DNA from: an uncultured Alphaproteobacteria bacterium
GTDB lineage: Bacteria > Pseudomonadota > Alphaproteobacteria > Rhizobiales > Aestuariivirgaceae
Direction: 5' to 3'
Assembly (NCBI GenBank): GCA_945957365.1
Contig: CAMFKI010000004.1
Span: 62,001 to 126,000 of the forward strand
DNA: 64,000 nt
Under the pieces are notes generated by a model. It did not search any database. It had not been told where the DNA came from and saw nothing but the letters and a program-made list of their open reading frames with translations. The position numbers and the translations under genes were made by a program. This document shows, one piece after another, positions 45,243 to 52,550 of the stretch (positions are counted from its first letter, which is position 1; every line of letters begins with the position of its first letter).

Positions 45243-46928
45243 ATGACGGACAACCGGTCCACCCGTCCGCTGGTCCTCACCGCGGCCGATCATCGCTTCG
45301 CGCGCACCCTCATGCAATTCCTGCTCTCCGCCGAACGTCACGGCGAGGATCGCCGGTCGCGTGTCGTCATCCATGATCTCGGCCTGTCGGAAGCTGACCG
45401 CCAGACCATCAGGAAGCGTTTCGGCTGGGCGGAATTAAGGCTCTTCCCCTTTGCCGATTATCCGCCGCACCTGCAGCTCGCCCGCGGCAGCTATGCCTGG
45501 AAGCCGGTGATCGTCAGCGCCGCGGCGCAGGAGCATTCCGGTCCCCTGTTCTGGTTCGACAGCGGCACCGTGCTCAAGGCACCGCTCGATGCGGCGCTCG
45601 CCGTCGTGGAACAGCGCGGTTTCTGGGGCCTGCGCAGCCAGGGGCCCCTGGCGGAGAAATGCGATCCCCGCGTTCTCGAAGCACTCGACGTGCCACTGGA
45701 AATGCGCCACATGCGCGAATTTGCCGCGGGCGCGGTCGGGTTCGATCTTTCCACGAAGCTTGGCCGACGGCTGGTCGAGGATTGGGGCCGCCATGCGCTG
45801 ATCCCCGGCCACATCCTGCCCGACGACTGCGCCCCCTATCACAAGCATGACCAGGCGCTGCTCAATTGCCTCCTCGCCCGGGCGATGTTCGCGGGCGAAC
45901 TCGCCAACGACGCCGAGGAGATCGATATCAGCTCGGCGAATCCGAGCCGGCTGATCGCCACCCGCAATTACGTGCCTGCCGGCTATCCGCTGTGGGCCGA
46001 TCCCGCCTTGCGCGCCCGTGCCGCGGCGTGGAAGGCGGGCGACCGCCTGTATCACAAGGTGCGGCACTTCGACGATACGCGCCTCGATGGCCGCAAACGC
46101 CGCCGCCAGGATCATTTCACCGTCACCCTCCGGCAACTCCCCGGCGGCGCCGAGACGGCGATTGCCGGCCCGCGCGACGGCTATTACGCCGACCCCTTCA
46201 TCATCCGGCACGACGGCGGCCTGTGGCTCTTCGTCGAAGAATTCGTCTATCCGCAGGACCGCGGTTTTCTCACTGTCCTGGGGCTCGACGAAACGCTGCG
46301 TGTCACCTCCACCCAGGCGGTGACGCTGCTGCCCGATTTCGTGGCCCTCGACAGCCATGCCTCGTTTCCCTGCGTGTTCGCGCTCGACGGGGCGTTCTAC
46401 ATGATCCCCGAGACGCATCAGCGCCGCGCCATCGACCTCTATGTCTGCGAGGCGTGGCCCGCCCGCTGGCGCCTGGTGCGCCGCCTCGTCTTCGGAGTGG
46501 ATGCCGCCGACAGCATGCTGGTCCGCCATGACGGCCTGTGGTTCCTGATCACCTCGGTGCAGGGTGCTGTCGGCAACCGCCACCTTGAAATCTATTTCAG
46601 CGACGACCTCTTTGCCGGACGTTTCACACCGCATCCGGTCAACACCCGCAATGTCTACGGCGACAACCGAAATGGCACCGGCCGCAACGCCGGAAGCATC
46701 GCGCCGCAACCCGATGGCAGCCTGCTGCGGCTCATGCAGGACAGCCCCAACCACTATGGCGAAGGTATCCGCCCGATGCGGGTCCGCATCCTCTCCGCCA
46801 CCGAATTTCTCGAGGAGCCTGCGGAAAAAATCAATTTCCTCCCCGGCATCACCGCCGGCTTTCCCACCCATCACGCCACCCGCGCGGGCGACATCCTCGC
46901 CTACGACACGAGAGACCGCGTGCGCTGA
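45243..46928 (+). CDS. Glycosyltransferase fused to GINT1-like beta-propeller domain
   Basis: 561 residues. The N-terminal ~275 residues look like a DUF1647-type nucleotide-sugar transferase domain: LSEADRQTIRKRFGWAELRLFPF, YAWKPVIVSAA, GPLFWFDSGTVL, HDQALLNCLL. The C-terminal ~270 residues contain GYYADPFIIRHDGGLWLFVEEF, FPCVFALDGAFYMIPET, DSMLVRHDGLWFLITS and MQDSPNHYGEGI, the pattern of the domain found in plant glucosamine inositolphosphorylceramide transferase 1 and in bacterial formyltransferases. Which half is catalytic cannot be told. Start chosen at MTDNRSTRP. It overlaps the next gene by one base (TGATG). Confidence 0.75.
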   Translation: MTDNRSTRPLVLTAADHRFARTLMQFLLSAERHGEDRRSRVVIHDLGLSEADRQTIRKRFGWAELRLFPFADYPPHLQLARGSYAWKPVIVSAAAQEHSGPLFWFDSGTVLKAPLDAALAVVEQRGFWGLRSQGPLAEKCDPRVLEALDVPLEMRHMREFAAGAVGFDLSTKLGRRLVEDWGRHALIPGHILPDDCAPYHKHDQALLNCLLARAMFAGELANDAEEIDISSANPSRLIATRNYVPAGYPLWADPALRARAAAWKAGDRLYHKVRHFDDTRLDGRKRRRQDHFTVTLRQLPGGAETAIAGPRDGYYADPFIIRHDGGLWLFVEEFVYPQDRGFLTVLGLDETLRVTSTQAVTLLPDFVALDSHASFPCVFALDGAFYMIPETHQRRAIDLYVCEAWPARWRLVRRLVFGVDAADSMLVRHDGLWFLITSVQGAVGNRHLEIYFSDDLFAGRFTPHPVNTRNVYGDNRNGTGRNAGSIAPQPDGSLLRLMQDSPNHYGEGIRPMRVRILSATEFLEEPAEKINFLPGITAGFPTHHATRAGDILAYDTRDRVR

Positions 46929-47734
46929 TGGACAGCACCATGACCCTCAACGCCCTCTGGGTCGGCAACGTCCTGCCCCCGCTCCAGCGCCTCTGTCTCA
47001 CCTCGGCGGCGGCCACCGGATGCCCTGTGCGGCTGTTCACCTACGAGCCCGTCGACGGTGTTCCTGCAGGCGTCGAAGTCGTTGATGGCAATGAGGTTTT
47101 GGGCGTCGACAAGGTGGTCCGCCACAGCCGCTCGCAGAGCGCCGCGCTGTTCTCGGACCGCTTCCGCTACGAGATTCTGGCGCGGCGCCTCGGCGCCTGG
47201 ATCGATACCGACCTGCTGTTCATCAAGGCACCCCAGGCCAGGGGAGACTATCTGCTCGCATGGGAAGACGATGAACTCGTCGGCACGGCCTTCATCTGGA
47301 TCAAGCCCGGGCATCCCTTGGTCGACGACCTGCGCCGGTATGCCAGCGACGATTTCCTCATTCCCGGATGGTTGCCATGGTGGAAGCGTGGCCAGCTGTC
47401 GATCCGGAAAGCAATGGGACGGCCAAAGCACGTGAGCGACCTCGACTGGGGCGTCATCGGCCCGCATCTTTTGACCTGGCTTCTGCGGCAGAGCGATCTC
47501 GTCTCAGAGGTCGGCCCGACCAGCTGGTTCAGCCCGCTTCCCTGGGATGACCGGCGCAGGATATCGGATGGTGACTTCGACTGGCGGTCCCTGATCAAGC
47601 CCGAAACCATTTGCGTTCATCTCTGGAATTATGGACTCACGCCGGAGCTTCGGTCACGCGAACCGCAAGCGGGAAGTTTCTTACACACGATAGCAACGAA
47701 CTGTGGCTTCCGCTGGCCCGCAGGTGAGCCCTGA
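46928..47734 (+). CDS. Glycosyltransferase with DxD sugar-binding motif, copy A
   Basis: 268 residues. It opens LWVGNVLPPLQRLCLTSAAATG and has FSDRFRYEILARRLGAWIDTDLLF with the metal-binding DTD, then PGHPLVDDLRRYA and PKHVSDLDWGVIGPHLLTWLL. This resembles the DXD-containing glycosyltransferases of the TcdA/OCH1-like group (GT32 type). It sits immediately after the fused GT-GINT1 gene with a one-base overlap and is followed after 43 bases by a homologue. An in-frame ATG at 46940 would align it better with its paralogue. Confidence 0.8.
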   Translation: MDSTMTLNALWVGNVLPPLQRLCLTSAAATGCPVRLFTYEPVDGVPAGVEVVDGNEVLGVDKVVRHSRSQSAALFSDRFRYEILARRLGAWIDTDLLFIKAPQARGDYLLAWEDDELVGTAFIWIKPGHPLVDDLRRYASDDFLIPGWLPWWKRGQLSIRKAMGRPKHVSDLDWGVIGPHLLTWLLRQSDLVSEVGPTSWFSPLPWDDRRRISDGDFDWRSLIKPETICVHLWNYGLTPELRSREPQAGSFLHTIATNCGFRWPAGEP

Positions 47735-47777
47735 TGGTGCAACAGCGGAACGCGCGTCAAATCAGGACGAAAGCCCG

Positions 47778-48584
47778 ATGGATCTGAACACCCTCTGGAT
47801 CGGCAGCAGCCTGCCCCCACTGCAGCGGCTGTGCCTCGCGTCGGCGGTCGCCACCGGCTGCCGCACCCGCCTCTTTGTCTACGAACCCATCGCAGGTATC
47901 CCGGCCGGAGTGGAAATCGCGGACGGACGCGAGGTCCTTGGCCTCGACCGGATGATCAAGCACCGGAAATCCCAAAGCGTGGCCCTGTTCTCCGACAGGT
48001 TTCGCTATGAAGTCCTCGGCAAGAGTCTGGGCGCTTGGTTCGACACGGACATGCTGTTCCTCAAGGCGCCGGAGACGCAAAACGAGTGTCTCGTGGGCTG
48101 GGAGAATGACAAGCTCGTCAGCGCCGGATTCATCTACCTGTGCCCCGGACACCCCCTCATCGACGAGCTTCGCCGACGTGCCAACGACGAATATCCCGTC
48201 CCCGGATGGTTTCCCGCCTGGCAAAGAGCATATCTCCACTTGCGCCGCGGCATCGGCTGGCCGAAGCACGTCAGCGATCTCGATTGGGGAGTGATCGGAC
48301 CCAACCTGCTGACCTGGCTGCTGAAGGAGAATGGCATGCTGGGATTTGCCGAGCCCGTCTCATGGTCCTGCCCCCTGCCGTACAGCGAGCGCCACGCGCT
48401 CGGGAGGAGCGGTTATGACTGGCGCAGATGGACGACGCCTGAAACGGTTTGCATCCATCTGTGGAACCACGGGTTGTCTCGCGAGGAGAAATTTGGCAAG
48501 CCAGAGCCGGACAGCTTGTTGGCCTTCGTGGCAAACAAGTGTGGCTTTGAATGGCCCGACGGGGGACAATTGTCAGCCGTGTAA
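47778..48584 (+). CDS. Glycosyltransferase with DxD sugar-binding motif, copy B
   Basis: 268 residues, the same length as the neighbouring copy and alike in about half of all positions by eye (LWIGSSLPPLQRLCLASAVATG, GAWFDTDMLF, PKHVSDLDWGVIGPNLLTWLL, PETVCIHLWNHGL). The DTD motif and the histidine-containing HLWNxGL C-terminal motif are kept in both. It is a tandem duplicate that has diverged. Codon use appears slightly more AT-rich than in copy A. The start was set at MDLNTLWIG; an open frame runs 75 bases upstream into copy A's tail. Confidence 0.8.
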   Translation: MDLNTLWIGSSLPPLQRLCLASAVATGCRTRLFVYEPIAGIPAGVEIADGREVLGLDRMIKHRKSQSVALFSDRFRYEVLGKSLGAWFDTDMLFLKAPETQNECLVGWENDKLVSAGFIYLCPGHPLIDELRRRANDEYPVPGWFPAWQRAYLHLRRGIGWPKHVSDLDWGVIGPNLLTWLLKENGMLGFAEPVSWSCPLPYSERHALGRSGYDWRRWTTPETVCIHLWNHGLSREEKFGKPEPDSLLAFVANKCGFEWPDGGQLSAV

Positions 48585-48621
48585 GAAACCCGCCTTAGAG
48601 TCGCCTTGAACTTGTAATGGT

Positions 48622-48650
48622 TTGGAAATTGTGACAGGTGTGGCGATAAC
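48622..48650 (+). promoter_or_regulatory. Candidate promoter of ino1 operon
   Basis: TTGGAA, a 17-base spacer and GATAAC lie in an AT-rich 101-base gap, 36 bases before the start of the inositol-3-phosphate synthase gene. The -10 is identical to that of the candidate FGGY-kinase promoter. Prediction by eye. Confidence 0.4.
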
Positions 48651-48685
48651 TCAAAATTCGATAGCTTTCTGCAGCGAGGGGCACT

Positions 48686-49774
48686 TTGATTCGTACAGCC
48701 ATTATTGGCGTTGGCAATTGCGCAAGTTCACTGGTTCAGGGAATTCATTACTGCCGCACCAAGGGTGATTCCGCAGTCGGTGTACCGTTTCCGAAGCTCG
48801 GGCCTTATTCTGCCGGCGACATCGAAATCGTCGCTGCCTTCGACATCGACGGGCGGAAGGTGGGCAAGGATCTGTCGGAAGCAGTCTTCGCCGAGCCGAA
48901 TTGCACCACGATTTTCCAGCCCGCGCTTCCCAAAATGAACGTCGCGGTGGGGCGTGGCCCCAACCTCGACGGGATGACCGCGTTCCTCGGAAATCAGCCT
49001 CCGCATCGCAGCTTCGTCCCAAGCACCGCAGCGGAACTCAGTGCTGCCGACGTGGTCGCCGCGCTGAAGGCCGCGGGTACCGAAGTGGTCATCAACTTCC
49101 TGCCGGTCGGCTCCCAGCAAGCCACCGAATTCTATGCCGGTTGCGCGCTCGAGGCGGGTGCGGCCTTCGTCAACGCCATCCCGGTTTTCCTCGCCAGCAA
49201 CGCGACCTGGGCCAATGCCTTCCGCCAGCGCGGACTGCCGATCCTCGGGGACGATTTCAAGGCGCAGGTCGGAGCCACCATCCTGCACCGGACACTGGCG
49301 CATTTGTTCGACATGCGCGGCGCGGTGCTCGACCGGTCCTATCAGCTGAACGTTGGTGGAAATACAGACTTCCTCAACATGATGGATCACAACCGCCTGC
49401 TGAGCAAACGCGAGTCGAAGACCGAGGCCGTGCAGTCCGCGCTGGAGAACCGGCTGTCGGACGAAAACGTGCGCATCGGACCCTCGGATTATGTTCCTTG
49501 GCTCAACGACCAGAAGGTCGGCTACGTGCGGCTGGAGGGCCGGCTGCTGGGCGGTGTTCCCATGAGCATCGAGGTCAGGCTGTCGGTCGAGGATTCGCCA
49601 AATGCAGCGGCGATGGCCATGACGGCGATCCGCTGCGCCAGGATCGCGCGCGACCGCAAGCTGTCCGGCGCCATCTGGGAAGCATCGGCATTTCTCTTCA
49701 AGCATCCGCCACGCCAGGTGCCGGACGACGAGGGGCAGCGCCTGCTGGTCGATTTCGCCGAGGGTCGCCTCTGA
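48686..49774 (+). CDS. ino1: Inositol-3-phosphate synthase (myo-inositol-1-phosphate synthase)
   Basis: 362 residues, the short bacterial form. The NAD-binding region is IGVGNCASSLVQGIHYC at ~7-24. ISA features include GPNLDGM, VVINFLPVGSQQATEFYAGCALEAGAAFVNAIP (in parts), ILGDDFKAQVGATILHRTLAHLF (in parts), GNTDFLNM, and the LSKRESKTEAVQSAL and IGPSDYVPWLNDQKV regions. It turns glucose-6-phosphate into inositol-3-phosphate, the committed step to inositol lipids. It begins at a TTG with GAGG 7 bases upstream. It heads ino1-SDR-CdsA-like, three tightly packed genes. Confidence 0.93.
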   Translation: MIRTAIIGVGNCASSLVQGIHYCRTKGDSAVGVPFPKLGPYSAGDIEIVAAFDIDGRKVGKDLSEAVFAEPNCTTIFQPALPKMNVAVGRGPNLDGMTAFLGNQPPHRSFVPSTAAELSAADVVAALKAAGTEVVINFLPVGSQQATEFYAGCALEAGAAFVNAIPVFLASNATWANAFRQRGLPILGDDFKAQVGATILHRTLAHLFDMRGAVLDRSYQLNVGGNTDFLNMMDHNRLLSKRESKTEAVQSALENRLSDENVRIGPSDYVPWLNDQKVGYVRLEGRLLGGVPMSIEVRLSVEDSPNAAAMAMTAIRCARIARDRKLSGAIWEASAFLFKHPPRQVPDDEGQRLLVDFAEGRL

Positions 49775-49782
49775 GTTCAGCC

Positions 49783-50589
49783 ATGGCGGGGCACGCGATC
49801 ATCACGGGGGGAAGCAGCGGGATCGGCCTTGCAATGGCAAGGCTGTTGTCCTCGCGCGGCACTTCTGTGTCGCTGATCGCCCGCAATCGCGACAAGCTTG
49901 CGGCCGCGCGCGCCAGCCTGCTGGGCAGCGGCAATGGCACACACGGGGTGCAGGTCTTTTCGGCGGATGTGCGCGACCCCGATGACCTGAAGCAGGCAAT
50001 CGCTGCCGCCGTGGATGGCTTTGGCGTTCCCGACTGGGGGATTTCCTCGGCCGGCATCGTCATCCCCGGCACCTTCGTCAATCAGTCGCTGCGCGACCAT
50101 GAGGACCAGTGGCGAACCAACTACCTCGGTTCGCTGCAATTCGCCCACTTCATGCTGCCCTATCTCGAGAAATCCGCCAGGTCGCACCTCGTCCTCATTG
50201 CATCGGGCGCTGCCTTCGCCGGGCTCTATGGTTACAGCTCCTATGGGCCGGCAAAATTCGCGGTACGCGGGCTGGCGGAAAGCCTGCGCGTCGAACTGAA
50301 GCCGCGCAATGTCTGCGTGACGCTGGCATTCCCCGGTGATACCGACACGCCGCAGCTGCACGCCGAGATGAAGCTGCGGCCCAAGGTGACGAGCGAACTG
50401 GCGAATGGCGGCGGCGTGCTCAGCCCCGACTCGGTGGCGAGGGGCATCGTCGCGGCGGCCGAACGGGGCGATTTCCAGGTGACCTTTGGATGGCAGCTGC
50501 GGTTGCTCGCACGTACCCACAGCCTCATCGCCCCACTGCTCCGCAGCTATCAGGATTGGCTGGTAAGGCGGTCAGGCGAAGGCATGTGA
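49783..50589 (+). CDS. SDR oxidoreductase, 3-ketodihydrosphingosine reductase-like
   Basis: 268 residues. The NAD(P)-binding TGGSSGIG is at 8-15, Ser141 in IASGAAF, and Tyr154/Lys158 in YSSYGPAKFAVRGLAE give the catalytic triad. The following stretch, NVCVTLAFPGDTDTPQLHAEM, matches the characteristic PPDTDTPG region of 3-ketodihydrosphingosine reductases, except that the second proline is glycine. Such enzymes make dihydrosphingosine for ceramide. The fit is by eye; other SDRs may share part of it. It is 8 bases from the ino1 stop and overlaps the CdsA-like start by one base. Confidence 0.78.
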   Translation: MAGHAIITGGSSGIGLAMARLLSSRGTSVSLIARNRDKLAAARASLLGSGNGTHGVQVFSADVRDPDDLKQAIAAAVDGFGVPDWGISSAGIVIPGTFVNQSLRDHEDQWRTNYLGSLQFAHFMLPYLEKSARSHLVLIASGAAFAGLYGYSSYGPAKFAVRGLAESLRVELKPRNVCVTLAFPGDTDTPQLHAEMKLRPKVTSELANGGGVLSPDSVARGIVAAAERGDFQVTFGWQLRLLARTHSLIAPLLRSYQDWLVRRSGEGM

Positions 50590-51482
50590 TGCCGCAACTG
50601 ACTGTCCCGCATCTGGCGCAGGCCATTGCCTGCGGCTTTGCGGCAGGAGCACTGCTTCTTCTGCTGCTGACGCTTTTGCCCAGGAGCCGCGCCGTGGCGC
50701 GGCAGCTGTGGCCCGTCCTCGCCTCGGAGGCCGTCATTCTGGCGGTCGGCGTGCTGCCCTGGCTGCTTCCACCCTTTGCGCTGCTGACCCTCCTCCTGAT
50801 CGCCGCATCCCGCATCGGCTACGAAAGCGGCGCTGTGCAGGGCCTCATTGCCCGCAAGGACTTTCGATTGAGCCACGCGCTTCTGCTCGCCGCAACGGCA
50901 GCAGTCTCGTGGTTTGCGCCAGCTGGACCTTTCCTGTGGGTGGCAGGACTCGCTCTCGCCATGGCGCTCGGCATCGCACGGCTCAGCACGCAGGACGCTG
51001 TCGCCGGCAGCCTGGCGCGTTTCACGCTCTTTCCGCTCCTGCCGCTCGCCGCCTTCAGCCACGCCGCAAGCGAGTCCCGCTTGGCACCGCTGCTCGTTCT
51101 CGCCTTCTTCCTCGTCGAGATTTTCGACAGTTTCTCGCTGCTCGGGGGGAAGCTCTACGGCCGGACGCCCCTGGTGCCACGCCTCAGCCCTCGCAAGACC
51201 TGGGAGGGGCTGGCAACGGGATTGGCCGCAGTGATGCTTTCTCTGCTGTGCCTCACGGCATGGTTCGGGCTGCCGCTGCAGCCGATGCTGCTCGCAGGAC
51301 TCGTTGTTGTCATTGCGGCTATTGGCGGCGACTTCCTGGGTTCCCACGCCAAACGCCAGGCAGGGGTGAAGGATTACCCGGCAGTGCTGACCGTGCAGGG
51401 TGGCCTGCTCGACATCGCCGATGCATGGCTGGTTGCGGGACCATGTCTGGCCGGCCTCGCCATGCTACTCAACTGGACTTGA
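50589..51482 (+). CDS. Divergent CdsA-like phosphatidate cytidylyltransferase
   Basis: 297 residues, about eight transmembrane helices. The C-terminal region keeps the family core, LSPRKTWEGLATGL and GDFLGSHAKRQAGVKDYPA, then VQGGLLDIADAW. CdsA signature places H-G-G-x-L-D-R-x-D here, and this protein has Q-G-G-L-L-D-I-A-D: the histidine and the arginine are replaced. It should make CDP-activated lipid from a phosphatidate-like substrate, but the altered signature makes activity or substrate different. It is the third gene of ino1-SDR-CdsA-like, with the start in TGATG. Confidence 0.75.
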   Translation: MPQLTVPHLAQAIACGFAAGALLLLLLTLLPRSRAVARQLWPVLASEAVILAVGVLPWLLPPFALLTLLLIAASRIGYESGAVQGLIARKDFRLSHALLLAATAAVSWFAPAGPFLWVAGLALAMALGIARLSTQDAVAGSLARFTLFPLLPLAAFSHAASESRLAPLLVLAFFLVEIFDSFSLLGGKLYGRTPLVPRLSPRKTWEGLATGLAAVMLSLLCLTAWFGLPLQPMLLAGLVVVIAAIGGDFLGSHAKRQAGVKDYPAVLTVQGGLLDIADAWLVAGPCLAGLAMLLNWT

Positions 51483-52451
51483 GAAAATGCTGCTGCCTGC
51501 CAGATAGGGAGCGATGGCAATCTCCAACTGGCCTTCCGAACGCTCCCCGCGTCCCGGGCGAAGACGGGCAAGCCGCATTGCTGAATCGATCAGAAACCGC
51601 TTCGTGCTTCTCTTCTCGGGCCCACCCAGGGTAACCGAAACCAGCCGAGGAGGCTGATTGGAGAGCGGCCACGGCTGCTTCCAGAAATACCCCGTTCGAC
51701 TATGTGCCCGTTCCGCCACCACACCGTAGTCCGCCAGAAGCCGGCGCTCCTCCTCGTCGAGATCGACTCCGATCGACTTCAAATAATTGTAGAAGCGCCC
51801 GGACCTGTGATCGACGCGCTCCCGATGGCGGATTTGAAAGGCATCGACGACACCAACGGCATTTCCACCGATCAAGGTCGGCCAGACCAGATCGAGACCA
51901 TATGTCGAAATGGAACGCGTGAAGGTTTCCCGGGTCTTGGCGAGCGCGGCACGGCTGAGATATGGCGCCATGACTTCCACGAACGAAGTCGTCCTGAAGA
52001 CGTAGCCCGGTTGATGGTAAGCCATGTTCCAGTAACTGTAGGAATCCCTCGTCAGCGCTGGCTGCGCGAGATCCATTTGCGCCGCACGTGCGAATGACAG
52101 GAAGTGATTGAGCTGGGCAGGATCGAACTCGAGGTCGCCATCCAGGAAAAAATATCCGTCATAGGACGAATGCAGCGCAGTTTCGTCGAGAAACAGCGCG
52201 GCCGCATGAAACTTGCTGAGGCCACCGGACATCACGAACTCGGCTCCATCGGCGAGCCCCTGATTGACCCCCGGTTCCTCATAGAAGCGCGCCGCGATGT
52301 CGAAGTTTCGTTCGGCGTGCAGCATACGAAGCAAAGGTGAAGGGGCGCCACGACGAGGCACCACGAAGATCAGGAACCTGCGCTCGGAAGCCGGCCCTTG
52401 AACACGGCTGGAGATGAGTTCGAGTGAAGGGCTATTGGTCCAGTTTGGCAT
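51465..52451 (-). CDS. DUF707 glycosyltransferase-like protein
   Basis: 328 residues. It has GYFFLDGDLEFDPAQLNHFLSFA, then LTRDSYSYWNMAYHQPGYVFRTTSFVEVMAPYLS (in parts) and ISTYGLDLVWPTLIGG, which are the marks of DUF707 (Pfam PF05212) proteins. These have a GT-A-like fold with DxD (DGD) and are usually next to polysaccharide genes, but their activity is unproven. The start was set at MPNWTNSPSLEL; a GTG 42 bases earlier is in frame. It is convergent with, and overlaps by 18 bases, the CdsA-like gene. Confidence 0.78.
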   Translation of the reverse strand: MPNWTNSPSLELISSRVQGPASERRFLIFVVPRRGAPSPLLRMLHAERNFDIAARFYEEPGVNQGLADGAEFVMSGGLSKFHAAALFLDETALHSSYDGYFFLDGDLEFDPAQLNHFLSFARAAQMDLAQPALTRDSYSYWNMAYHQPGYVFRTTSFVEVMAPYLSRAALAKTRETFTRSISTYGLDLVWPTLIGGNAVGVVDAFQIRHRERVDHRSGRFYNYLKSIGVDLDEEERRLLADYGVVAERAHSRTGYFWKQPWPLSNQPPRLVSVTLGGPEKRSTKRFLIDSAMRLARLRPGRGERSEGQLEIAIAPYLAGSSIFSSPVE

Positions 52452-52550
52452 GGTCAGCCTTGGCCGGTTCCTGAAGTGTTCAAGCTCACGCACGCCAACC
52501 TGTCATGCCTGTCCGCGATCGTTTCATTGACAGGTCATCCCGTTATGCGG

